From positions 171,597,984 to 171,661,983 of the forward strand of contig OW386285.2 of assembly GCA_936432065.2 (NCBI GenBank): a stretch of DNA of 64,000 nt. The letters run 5' to 3'. The notes under the pieces are model-generated. The model saw only the letters and a list, made by a program, of their open reading frames with translations. It had not been told where the DNA came from and did no database searches. The stretch is from Rutpela maculata (lineage: Eukaryota; Arthropoda; Insecta; Coleoptera; Cerambycidae). The position numbers were made by a program, and so were the translations under genes. Shown here piece by piece: positions 43,827 to 54,435 of the stretch; positions within the stretch are counted from its first letter, which is position 1; each line of letters opens with the position of its first letter.

Positions 43827-44265
43827 ATACATTAGCCGGGAAAGGAGGATAGCGATTAATTGAACTGTCAATAGTGTCAAGTGGCACATCATTGAGCCCG
43901 TTGATGAAAAATTATTTTGAATTATATCACTCCAAAGGAGGAGGATCCATAAGGCCGATTTTCGGCCTAATTTATTTTTGAACAAAAAAAACTGCAAAAC
44001 ATTTTTTTTATTATTTATTCGTTATTCGGAAGATGTGGGAGGGGGAGAGGGGGTGAAAGGGAGGGTGGGGGAAAGTTTCGTTTGGGGTGGAATTGGTTCG
44101 ATATTGATAGTAAATAATAAAAACATGTTTTTCAGTTCTTTTGTTCAAAAATAAATTAGGCCAAAAACCAGCCTTATGGACCCTCCTCCTTTAAATGCCA
44201 ATAGGATCTTGTCGCACACACACTGACGTGCTCATACTACTATCCTCCTTTCCTAGCTAAGGTAT
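43827..44265. mobile_element. Outer MITE after CPSF30
   Basis: Inverted ends of about 26 bp: ATACATTAGCCGGGAAAGGA and, in reverse complement, ATACCTTAGCTAGGAAAGGA. It begins 31 bp after the CPSF30 stop codon and holds another MITE. No target duplication was resolved. Confidence 0.65.
43934..44192. mobile_element. Inner MITE with about 58-bp inverted ends
   Basis: AAAGGAGGAGGATCCATAAG and TTGGCCTAATTT-like words through TTATTTTTGAACAAAA are mirrored at both ends. The centre is G-rich. The first AATAAA after the CPSF30 stop (44116-44121) lies inside it. Confidence 0.75.
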
Positions 44266-44673
44266 ACTGCCGTCCTAAGCCAAAAAGACGTATCTCAAGT
44301 TTTGGCCGAAATGCATATTTTTATACCTTAGGATAGCTGGAGCTATTTTCTATATATTTCCATAGCGAAATAAACGTATTTCAATCGTTAAGTATTTTTA
44401 AAGTGCTAACAAAGTTTGACGTATCTAAAAGATTATGAGAAAACCTAAGCGATTTAGCCAATTAGACGTTATCTCATTGTAAAAAAAAAGCTAGTAACCT
44501 AATTAATATAAATTCATAACTACACCACTATTAACCTCTACATTAGTACAACTACAAAAAAAATATTAGTAAATATTTGAAAATATTGACGCGATTTCGA
44601 AAATTCAAAACATGCCTTATATCTCAAAACAGTGAAACCTTGAGATACGTCTTTTTGGCTTAGGAGGGCAGTA
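44265..44673. mobile_element. mariner-like MITE
   Basis: 409 bp with inverted ends of about 36 bp: TACTGCCGTCCTAAGCC then AAAAAGACGTATCTCAA, mirrored on the right as TTGAGATACGTCTTTTT then GGCTTAGGAGGGCAGTA. TA flanks both sides (44263-44264 and 44674-44675), which fits Tc1/mariner-type target sites. Confidence 0.8.
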
Positions 44674-44675
44674 TA

Positions 44676-45007
44676 GCCATCTTAAATATCTTTCGATTCA
44701 CTCAATCTAAAGCAAATAAGTATTATTTTGCAATTCATGAAAAAGAAGTTGAAATATACCTTTAAAAAATATGTACAACCCCTTCTCCTTCATCTACCAC
44801 AACTTGAAAATTTCAAGTGGCACTCCCTCCCCGACCTTATCATATATCATTTTGAAAGGTGAAGAACCATAATGTTTGGCCACTTTAGCAATTTGTATTG
44901 GTTCATTTATTCATGAGATAGTGCCAAGAATTTGCTAGATCTCCCAAAAAATCAAAATTTATTCTCAGGAACCGCACTGGTGACAAATGCTGCTTTATTT
45001 ATTGTCA
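44676..45007. other. AT-rich non-coding stretch
   Basis: No gene or structured repeat recognised. Confidence 0.3.
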
Positions 45008-45690
45008 AGGCCACTCAGAGCTGGGTAATTACTTGTAATTTAAAATTAATTACAATTACAAATTACTTTTTTAAAAAGGAACTAATTACAATTACAAAGT
45101 GCATGTCTTTAAAAAAGGAATTATATTCATTTAATTACAATTACCTACATGAAAAATGGATTTAGAAATTACTTTTATGATAAAGTAAATTATAGTGACC
45201 AAACAAACAAAAAGGTAAGTTAAAAATTTTAATTAAAAGTGTTGTGTCATATTGCGTTTTAATATTTATTAGAATCGTTATTAGAATGTTTGACCTTAAG
45301 AGTAATCAGGAAAAATTAAATAAATATATAGAAGAGGCAGCTTAATAACAATGCCTGATAATAATATGAATGATAATAATAAACAGTAAACATATTTAGT
45401 TTTTAAAAGTTTATTGAACAAAAATACAAGTTTGTGTACTTAACAATAAAAAACATAAATGTGCAGCGGACCACGGCAAAAACTCGTTTTTAGTCAGTAA
45501 CTTTTTTTGAGCTTTTCAGATTCATTTTAAACTATGCAAACTGTAAAATTCTGCTTTAATGTAGGTAGGTAATGTAATGTTTAATATTAATAAATAATTA
45601 ATGTTGTGAGGAAAAAAAAATAAAACAACTATTTTTTTTCTAATGTAAATCTGTCTCTATTTACACACTTGCAATGAATTTTGACAAATA

Positions 45691-47157
45691 GTACAGTAAA
45701 ATTAATAGTTGACCCGGAACAAATTCGTAACAAGCTGATTTCTTAAGGATTGTATTCTTTGGCTATTCAGGACTGAATAGCCCTGAAAATCCCAAAAAAT
45801 CCGCCGTGTAGAAATGAAGAAAAAATGCGCCGCCATGTTGAAATTAGGCACTTTTTTCCTTTAATCGGTAATAGCCCACACGGATGACACTTTAAGAAAA
45901 AAAGTAAAGAAGCAAAATATTGAGAGAAAGAGCTAAGTTTTAATGTGGTATAAATTTTTTTGCAATCGGTTACATTTTAGCAAAGTTACGGTTGTCAAAA
46001 TGACAGATTTGTATAAAAAAAGAATACTTCTTGTATTTTAATATCCAGTTCTCTGGATTAAGATTGTTGTCTAACCAGACTTGAATTTGCCAATACCCTC
46101 TATAAATATGATATTTAGTGGCATCGGATGTTGGCGGAAGAACTGCTAGATCGAAGTGTTGGAAAATATTTTGCCTAGCAGAAATCTGATTATAACTAAC
46201 GAACCAGTAATTTAAATTATTAGTTTTTTTACTGCCATACCATCTTAAAATAAATTCTTCCCCAGTTACTGCAACCTGATTTGCTTCAGCAAATTTACTT
46301 TTGAAAATTAACAGGCTGTTACCTAGTTCAATATTATTTTCTAAAACTGAAAATACTGTTTTTTTGCCCTTTTTATAAAAGGCAGAAGTGGTATCGCATC
46401 CGGATATGGCATGGGTAAATAGAATATTTTTTTACTTCTGAATGTAACTTACAGATATTCGTTATTTTATCATATTTACCTCCATCACCGGGTCTGTCTC
46501 ATCATGTACACATTTTTTGTTTTGCAATGTTCAATGAGTAACGTTATTAAGTCTGAATCTTGAACCACAACTATAACAGGGTTACACATATCAGCAGAGC
46601 AATCAATAGCAGTTTTTACAATTAAATAATTAGCATCTGAATCCGTACATTTGACTGTGATATTGTTTTCGGAGAAATTTGATGTTAGAAGTTTAATTAT
46701 CTGATCTTTATTTGACGCTGATGCTAAAAATTCGTTTTGAGATATCTCTAACCATGTTTAATTAGTATTACCAACAAAAGTTTTTGTTGAATATTGTTAT
46801 ATTTTTATGGTGTTAAAATACAAAAAAATACCCTTTTTTATAAGAATCTGTCATTTTGACAATCATACCTTTGTTAATATTTAACCGATTTATACCATAC
46901 TGAAGCTTAAGCTCTTTCTCTCAAAATTTTGCCTCTTTACTTTTTTTCATGAAGTGTCATCCGTGTGAGCTATTACCGATTAAAGGAAAAAAGTGGCTAA
47001 TTTGAACATGGCGGCGCATTTTTTCTCCATTTCTGCATGGCGGATTTTTTGGGATTTTTATTCAGAGACTCCTGGATAGCCATAGAATACAATTCCGAAG
47101 AAATTAGATTGTTACAAATTTGTTCCGGGTTTGGTCCAAATTTAATTCTATTTTACT
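45691..47157. mobile_element. Fold-back element with about 300-bp inverted arms
   Basis: Arms of about 300-330 bp near 45705-46030 and 46825-47135 are mirrored: CCGGAACAAATTCGTAAC, TGGCGGCGCATTTTTTC-like, CGGTAATAGC, GTGTCATCCGTGTG-like and TGTCATTTTGACA words appear on both sides. The outer limits are approximate. The spacer holds a decayed minus-strand gene. No target duplication was resolved. Confidence 0.75.
46020..46765 (-). pseudogene. Decayed mobile-type gene with GCDTTSAF motif
   Basis: On the minus strand, from about 46765, pieces read LEISQNEFLASASNKDQII, VIVVVQDSDLITLLIEHC and, in another phase, CHAISGCDTTSAFYKKGKK, then NIFQHFDLAVLPPTSDATKY and YWQIQVWLDNNLNPENW. I recall this order (acidic D-x-D strand, HA-x-GCDTTSAF, QQWL-like C-terminus) from a repeated invertebrate gene family with a PIN/FEN-like nuclease fold; the fold assignment is from memory. 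Frameshifts and stops (near 46490) break it. It is the only gene content of the fold-back element. Confidence 0.55.
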
Positions 47158-47599
47158 GAAGTAAAATAACTGACAATGTCACCAAAATTAAAGTTAGATG
47201 TACACAACTAGATTTTAGCAAAAATATGTTGTAAGACTTGTCTCATTTTTTTGCGCACGACAGTACCTTGAAAATAAATTTAAATTCAAAATATTTTGTA
47301 ATTTCCGAGAAAAATGTTTTCTATTATTTTATGTGAAAGCATTTTCCTTCAAAAGAAGTCGATATTATATTTTCACTTACAATTTTAATGATACATAATG
47401 ATATTGAAGAATTATGCAGGGTGTATGCATACTTTAAGAACTATAATTAATTATTAAGGAGCCGAAAAAGCTATTGATTAAAAATCTGTTTTTGGTGGAG
47501 CAAGTTACGTGCATTTCCATTAAAATAGTGAAATGAGAGGATTATTCTTATTTATTTTCTGATATAGAATTTTTATATTTTTATTTCTAATACTTCATA

Positions 47600-50390
47600 C
47601 TATAATTTTATATTATTGCTCTTCATTATCACCATTTTTTCAAAATTAGTGTCAGAGAGCGCATTCCTTCTGGGTGCGTTGATTATTGTAGCAAACGAGA
47701 ATAATCGCTCTACTGGTCCAGAAGAGGGAAGTGGCGTGTTATATCTAAAAAATATTTTCACCAATGGATAACTCTCTAGCAGTGGCGGCTGGTGAAATTT
47801 CAATATTTTTTTTCTCGTCTGTGGCGAAACTTGGGAAATAACATCTAGAGAAGCACTTCTCTAATGACCCCTAAAAAATTTTGAAAAAGCAGTTTGCGAA
47901 AAAATTTTTGAAAATTCGCTAGCCTCCCCTGGGTCTAGGGACCAGTGTTTACTTTTATTTTTTTTTGTCATATGCATTTGACTTTTCATAAAAATGCATC
48001 GACAGATTTTGGAGTTTGTGAAAATATTTTCATTACTAACTGAGATACAACGAATTGAAATATTGTAATTTGTTAAATTGTAAATTACAAAATTTCAGTT
48101 CATTGTATTTCAGTTAGTAATGAAAATATTTTCACAAACTCTAAAATCTGTCGATGCATTTTTATGAAAAGTCAAATGCATATGACAAAAAAAAATAAAA
48201 GTAAACAGGGGTCCCTAAACCCAGGGGAGGCTAGCAAATTTTCAAAAATTTTTTCGCAAACTGCTTTTTCAAAATTTTTTAGGGGTCATTAGAGAAGTGC
48301 TTCTCTAGATGTTATTTCCCAAATTTCGTATGGGTCCCATGCGCTACAGACGAGAAAAAAAATATTGAAATTTCACCAGCCGCCGCTGCTCTCTAGCATG
48401 GAAATACTTTGTCGCAAATCAGTTAAATACTGTAGTACTTCCAAATGTACCCTATTTTTATTTTCTACAGAAGGTATTGTCTCTTCACTAAAATCGAAAA
48501 AATCTTTTTGAATGCTGTTACTGTTGTTAGTCTATTGTGTAGGAGATGAAACTGATTCTATATCTTCGAAATACAATAATTCACATTCTGATATTAAAAG
48601 CTGAGTAATATCTTCTTTACTTAACGCAGATTGTTTTCTCCACTACTGGAAACCAACGTAACTTGAATTTTGGATGAGAAATTGCACCCAAAACGGCATG
48701 GCGATCTTGTAACGTCAGTAATTTTCCAAATCTTTTTTCTCTATACCTTCAATCGCACTATTCAACAATATATTCCTACCATATTTAAATGTGTTTGTTT
48801 TTAGTTTATTTAATTTATTTTTGAGTGAAATTATGCTAGGTAAAAGAGAACCATAAAATATATTGGTCTTAGTTTGCAGAAAATCTAATGTTTCCGCTAA
48901 AGGCTTTGTAATTTCACGGTATTCTTCCAGGTACAGAAATTCACCATCGGTAAAGGATCGTAGCTCTAATTTTGCAAAAAGAGTAGGTAACTTTTTCTTT
49001 TCAAAAATTATTTGATTTACACTCTCATATAATGAGTTCCACCTAGTTACGCCTGGAGAACATGTATGGCCCAAGTGGGATTGAATAATTGCCGCAGTAT
49101 TCGGTCGATTTGCCTTTTCCATAATTCTTTGCACTTTGTGATAGCATGCATATGTCAATTTCGAAGAGTAACTTTACTTTGGATAGCCATTATTTATATC
49201 TGTGGTTGCAATTAAATTCATTGAATGACTGGCACAGCGTTTATGTTGTGGCAATATTATATTAAAACTATTGTCACTTACAGTTACGTTGATTTCCAGT
49301 GGATCTTGTTCAAGTAAGTTTTCTAATTCTGGATTAAGGATTTCAATAAACTCTATAATATCTTGATCTTCTTCTGGGTCCTCCTCATACTTCGATACCT
49401 CTTCATTTCCTTCTTGAATGTCCTTAATGCTGAATACTTTAAAAGCTTTTAAAAAATTGGAGGCGTTGTCAGTTTTCGGGATTAATAAAATATTTGTCGT
49501 ACAAACTTCTCAACTTAGTTGCAATATTTTTATAATCGTGTGTGCCTTTAAAACATTCGCAAGATAAAGCTATTGATGTTCTGGAATAATCTGGATTAAT
49601 CCAGTGACATGTCATGTGCAAAAAGATTATTTTTGTTCGTTGACCAAATATCTGCGGTAGTGCACACAAATTTTTGATGCGAAATTCTTTTTTTAATATC
49701 ATTTATATGTTCATTCCATAAGTCGTCTAGCCTTTTTACAGCCGTTTTTCTTGCCATAACTGATCAATTTGATCCTTCGAATAAATTTTTAAAGCTTTGG
49801 TTTTCTATAATTGAAATCGGGCTAATGGTATTTATTATGAAGCTTAGGATTCTGCTATCAAATTCTTTTTGACTGGTGAATTTTGATGATCTTGAACATT
49901 CACCTAATTTGTTTAGTAGTAGTACTGGCGGAAATTTTTCTTTTTTTCGACAAATTTTCATTTTTTTCTTTCAGGTAGGTTTGAAATGCAGAATTATGTT
50001 TTCTTTTTAAATGTTTTAAAAAATTTGTTGTTGCTCCTTTGAAATCTCTTATAATTTTATTTGCTGGCAAACAAGTTTGGCACTGAGCTTCAATATTATA
50101 TTTATCGGTGTTCATAATTTTGAAATATTTTCCATTTAGTATAGCATAATGAAAGTCAAGATCAACAGTATCAACCCTTGATTCACTTGATGTAGATATT
50201 ATATCGACTTCTGGGTCAACAAAACTTTGATCTTCAGAATCTTCTGTACAAAAGTTGAGAATACTTTTTTGTTTTTTCTTCTTTTCTTTAGCAATATTAG
50301 GAAAATAGTCAGGATCTTCGTCGGAAGAATTATGAAATGGATCTTGTGTGTTGTCATCGTCCAGGTATGCTGATTTTTTTATCTGTAAAG
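47600..50390 (-). pseudogene. hAT transposase (BED zinc finger, DDE core, hATC), decayed
   Basis: From about 50390 downward: an acidic N-terminus (DDDNTQDPFHNSSDEDPDYF); a BED zinc finger (CQTCLPANK ... TNFLKHLKRKHN, near 50075-49990); RNase-H-like core pieces in different phases (FDSRILSFIINT; CTTADIWS and CHWINPDYSRTSIA near 49560-49650; SPGVTRWNSLYESV near 49040); LQDRHAVLGAISHPKFKLRW near 48700; and the hAT dimerisation region (SSGPVERLFSFATIINAPRR, ending at 47600). Frameshifts, stops and a MITE at 47780-48388 between MLES and YPLVKIFF disable it. An intron before 50384 is suggested by an ATCTGTAAAG-type acceptor on the minus strand. Confidence 0.85.
47780..48388. mobile_element. Palindromic hAT-like MITE, copy 1
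   Basis: 609 bp, near-perfect inverted halves, ends CAGTGGCGGCTGGTGAAATT and, in reverse complement, CAGCGGCGGCTGGTGAAATT. The perfect 8-bp duplication CTCTCTAG flanks it (47772-47779 and 48389-48396). It interrupts the hAT transposase. Compared with the copy at 60428-61051 it lacks a 15-bp piece near 47827 in the left arm. Confidence 0.93.
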
Positions 50391-51640
50391 ATAAAGGTGT
50401 GCCAGGTGTGCAGATTTTTGTAATTATGTACTTCCTTTTTTTACAAACAAGAAGCCTTTTTATTTTAAAAAATGTTTAAAATATCTATTTTAATTATATT
50501 AGTTGCTTGCGATTCTTTCACAAAGTAGTAGGTAGGTAAAACATATTTTAAATGAAAAAGGCCTTTTATTTAGAAATATAAGTTTCAAGTTTTAGAAAGT
50601 GACACACCAATGTCTCGAAAATAGTTGCTTTTGCTTTTCCTTTCTTTTTATATTATAAAATGGGAAAGCATTATTATATTGGTGAAAAAACATTAAAACA
50701 TTTTTACTGCTTATTTTTCCGTTTTAATTCTGAAAAAAGTCAATTTCGAGTTATTGTGGTAACAAAATTCCCTAGAGACTCAGTAAACAGACAGACAGTC
50801 AAGCAGACAGACCGACAAGAATTTTTTTGTTTGGAATTTGTTTGGTTCTTTTACTTAAAACCACTTAAAACGTAAAAACAACAATTACCATTTCATTTAT
50901 TTTTTTTCCCACGAGCACAATGGTTTCTCTTATATGAGATGTTGGGAAAGCAATAATTATTATTAAAAAAAATTACGAATCAGAAAAGTATGACTCAAAG
51001 ACTGACTAACCCAACCAGAAGTTTTCTTAGCTCAAAATTAGAGCAGTAACACATAATATATATTTTTATTAAACTTGATGCTATAGACAACATATTTTTA
51101 CTTCGTATATTTTCTAAATTAATAACAATTATAATAAAATAAAAAGTACTTACTTTATGTTAATTCCGAGGTTAATTCACTAAATCACTTTTTAATGTTC
51201 AGGCGGCACAACGCTTTCTTCAAATGAAATAAAAACAAATAGGATGATGCGATTTTCAGAGACGGAAATTTACGCAAGTCTGTTCTTGTTTGTTAAACCA
51301 CATACGCATGTTCTTAAAGTAATTGTAATTGGAAAAAGTAATTGTACTTATAGAAGTAATTTGTAATTAGATAGTTCAAATAATATAATTACAAATTACA
51401 ATTCCTATAACAATTTTTCTGCAATAGGCCTCTTGCACGTGCCGTATATTTTAAATTAATCAATATTATATTAATATAGTGTTACTAAACATTAGCAATT
51501 ATCAAATCTGTTTTCCTAATTTCTAACTGGAAAGTATTTAAATCACCAACTAATATCCGGGAGAAGGGGCCAATCTCGGAAAACACACATATTGAAGTTG
51601 ACGTTATCTGTCACTAGTTATATCGCTGCGCATGCATGTG
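50391..51640. other. Non-coding right part of the hAT element
   Basis: No gene recognised. A CAGACAGA-type microsatellite is at about 50787-50817. AATTACAATT-type words near 51320-51405 match the subterminal repeats of the element ends, so an old end of a related copy may lie here. Confidence 0.4.
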
Positions 51641-51650
51641 TGCATCATCC

Positions 51651-51830
51651 AGCTAACATAACCTCAAATTTTAAGTTTTTTAAGTTTATTCTCATTTTTA
51701 ATGTTTGCATACTCATTTCAGCTTGGAGCAATACTGACTCCAAGCAAATATTTAAAAATTCATGCAAATAATTTTTTAATATTGTTGATTAATAAAAATA
51801 GACTGCTAACAGGTTAGATTTCCAACCTAC
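51651..51830 (+). repeat. Dispersed repeat shared with the end of the window
   Basis: From AACATAACCTCAAATTTTAA to GGTTAGATTTCCAACCT, this matches 63831-64000 at most positions. Both have TTTTTTAAGTTTATT, GGCTCCAAG-like and ATATTTAAAAATT-like words. No coding content. Confidence 0.75.
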
Positions 51831-52735
51831 AAAAAGAGTCCTATTTTATTAGGAGAAAGTATTTAGAACTTCATAAACATTACACTGAATTATATTTTAG
51901 TTGAAACTATGGAGACCAAGTTGAAATTTTAATAAATAAATTTTAATAACAGTTACTAAATGACGTCACGGACACATGCCCTATGGTTGCGTTCATCACG
52001 TGGTAGCACTAACTAAGAGATCACTTATCATTTACGTCATTGATCAGTTGTATTCTGTCACTATGATACATGATAGACAGAGAGCAGCTGTAATCTAAAT
52101 TAGGATGCAAAATATTAGTTGGGATTATTACTACCGCAACAACTTTATCCAATTTAAATAAAGAATAGTTTAATATAGCTCCAGTGGCGAAAGCTTGATT
52201 TATTTGGCCCCTAAAATCAAAAGAAAATAATATCTCATAATCTTCACATTCCTTAATAATTTCCAATTTTTCTTGGTTCATTTTTGTGACCTTCCGATTA
52301 ACCGGCACAAACAGAAAATGTTTGCTTAGGTTTTTATGTTAATGGATAAAACAAATGTTGTGTTTGTCTAATTTTTTCAAATTCAAATAACTGATCAGTG
52401 ATCACCAGTCATGAATGGAATTAATTTAAAATATACACTAGCGCTGTGCGTAACCTGACACATGACGTCACACGTTTGCGCGTCTAACGGATTTATTCAA
52501 ACTTTAATGTTGAATACCGTCTGTAAAAGAAAAAATCCTGTACACACTGTGTTTTGTATTAAGTAAAGATTCTAAAAATGCCAAAATTATATTTTGCAAT
52601 TCCAAATTACTTTAATAAAAAAAAGTACTTAAATACAATTACAATTAAACGAAAAAAAAGGAATTGTAGTTGCTAATTACTTTTTCACCAGGAATTACCC
52701 AGCTCCTAGGCCACTGTCATTTTGAAAACGCATTA

Positions 52736-52900
52736 GAATGTCCTATGTACAGGCGAACGTTGGAATTTCGTTATTTTTGGAGTTATGTGAAAAAGTTCAG
52801 AAATAAAAGTTATAGAAAATTGCATGTATTTTGCAAAAATCATTTCAGAAAAACAATTGAAAGTCGCATTTCGGGGATATTAACTTAACTTTATTTTTTA
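52736..52900 (-). repeat. CACCCTGTA-type repeat, inverted copy
   Basis: The segment with CGTTATTTTTGGAGTTATGT and CAATTGAAAGTCGCATTT is the reverse complement of the segment at 53900-54065. The pair flanks a cluster of small MITEs. Confidence 0.6.
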
Positions 52901-53094
52901 AAATGGAATACCCCGTATATTTTTACACTATCTGAAAGATCATAAAAAAAGCTTTTATGTAAAACACAGTATTTATTTATTTTTTTTTAATTTGTCTAAT
53001 TTACTATAAATTTCTGAGATAGGTAAAGGAAACTTTCCAATAAACGTTTCCAGGAAATTTTCTGGAGTTTCCAGAACGAGTTTTTGATAAAAAT

Positions 53095-53306
53095 CAGTGA
53101 TGGGTAAAGGAAACTTTCCATATGAAAGTTTCCAGAACGAAATTTTGATAAAAATGAAAATTTTCAGTAAAATATTTGAATATTCTAAAAATTCCCAAAG
53201 GAAACTTTCCCGGAATTTTGGAAACTTTTAAATATTTAAATATTTTATTGAAAACTTTCATTTTTATTAAAATTTCGTTCCAGGAACTTTCCTTTACCCA
53301 TTTCTG
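53095..53306. mobile_element. Small hAT-like MITE, palindromic
   Basis: 212 bp, ends CAGTGATGGGTAAAGGAAAC and, in reverse complement, CAGAAATGGGTAAAGGAAAG. Flanking 8-mers ATAAAAAT and ATAAATTT agree at six positions. Halves mirror around AATATTTGAATATT. Confidence 0.65.
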
Positions 53307-53425
53307 ATAAATTTACATTTATCAAATTAGCAGTGGAAAACAAAAATATGTAATTTAAAGCAAACAATACGTTAGTTCTATCAAGATATTTGTTGGTAAC
53401 TAATTTCACCTTGTTTGGATAAAAT

Positions 53426-53635
53426 CAGTGCCGGTTTTAGTTATAAATTTCTCCTAGGCCCAGGTCAATTTTGCCCCTGGCCAGAATAGGAAGTAGTTAA
53501 ATGTCTTGTATTATAATCTCTATGCTTGCTATCAGTTTATGGGCACTAACCACTAAGATGAAAGGCAAAGGCACCCCCCGCAGAGTAATGCCCCTAGGTC
53601 TGTGCCTATGAGGTCTAGTCAGAAAACCGGTCCTG
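53426..53635. mobile_element. hAT-like MITE, CAGTGCCGG family, copy 1
   Basis: 210 bp, ends CAGTGCCGGTTTTAG and, in reverse complement, CAGGACCGGTTTTCT. The perfect 8-bp duplication GATAAAAT flanks it (53418-53425 and 53636-53643). Confidence 0.88.
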
Positions 53636-53684
53636 GATAAAATGGAAAATTTCAACGACTGATATATAATTTTCGGACTACCAT

Positions 53685-53775
53685 CAGAGATGGGCAAAGT
53701 ACTCATTTAAACTATTAAACTACTTCAAGTACTTGATATTTGAAGTACCTTAAATGAATACTTTGCCCATCTCTG
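53685..53775. mobile_element. 91-bp palindromic hAT-like MITE
   Basis: Ends CAGAGATGGGCAAAGTA and, in reverse complement, CAGAGATGGGCAAAGTA, exact. Flanking 8-mers ACTACCAT and GCTACCAT agree at seven positions. It is one of the smallest structured elements in the window. Confidence 0.8.
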
Positions 53776-53884
53776 GCTACCATGACGTAATGGTAACAAA
53801 ATATATAATTTAATATCTAGTATAGTTTTTAAGAAAAATACTATATTTTATTTATCATTAAAGAGTTTTTTTTATAGCCTCAGA

Positions 53885-54065
53885 TAATGTAAAAATACAC
53901 AGGGTGTTTCATTTAAAAAAACCAAAGCTAAGTTAATATCTCCAAAATGCGACTTTCAATTGTTTTTTTTAAATAATTTTTGCAAAAACTTTTATTTTTG
54001 AACTTTTTTACGTAACTCCAAAAATAACGAAGATAAATGAGGTTCTAACGACCACCCTGTACATA
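53885..54065 (+). repeat. CACCCTGTA-type repeat, direct copy
   Basis: ACAGGGTGTTTCATTT begins this segment and CACCCTGTACAT ends it. It mirrors 52736-52900 with many substitutions. Such CAGGGTG ends are common in insect repeats; the class is not decided. Confidence 0.6.
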
Positions 54066-54153
54066 TAGGACAATTCCTGTTCCTAATCATTGCTGCCATA
54101 ATGGAAAAATTATGGTCAAAATAGATTTTCTCGATTATACCCTTTCCTGCTGG

Positions 54154-54427
54154 CAGTGCCGGTTTTAGACATAAATTGCCCCTAGGCCCTGGGTCAATTT
54201 TGCGCCCCTCTCCCGCTTGCTATTAATTTATGGGCAAGGGGCAAAAACTTCTTTTGTCCGAAAAAAATTTTGAAGAGTGGGGGGGGGAGAAATCCAAGAA
54301 AAACTTTTCTAATCCGAAAAATGTTTTCATATTTAGACACTAAGACCTAAGACAATGGCGCCCCCCCACAAAGTGGCGCCCCTAGGCCCGGGCCTATGAG
54401 GCCTAGTCAGTCACAAAACCGGCCCTG
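54154..54427. mobile_element. hAT-like MITE, CAGTGCCGG family, copy 2
   Basis: 274 bp, ends CAGTGCCGGTTTTAG and, in reverse complement, CAGGGCCGGTTTTGT. Flanking 8-mers CCTGCTGG and CCTGTTGG agree at seven positions. The interior carries the AATCCGAAAAA module also present in the MITE at 24437-24735. Confidence 0.85.
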
Positions 54428-54435
54428 CCTGTTGG

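Larger units (their letters stand above)
45016..52707 (-). mobile_element. 7.7-kb hAT transposon, decayed and invaded
   Basis: Ends CAGAGCTGGGTAATT and, in reverse complement, AGGAGCTGGGTAATT. The perfect 8-bp duplication AGGCCACT flanks it (45008-45015 and 52708-52715). Subterminal AATTACAATTAC words crowd both ends. It carries a broken BED/hAT transposase on the minus strand (47600-50390). Within it lie a fold-back element with its own decayed gene (about 45691-47157) and a 609-bp palindromic MITE (47780-48388). The original element was therefore about 5.6 kb if the other parts are native. Confidence 0.82.

Noticed and set aside
52021..52308. Minus-strand frame of 95 residues as a small gene
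   Set aside because: Ordinary composition but no domain, no splice context and no neighbour support; it lies inside the hAT element.
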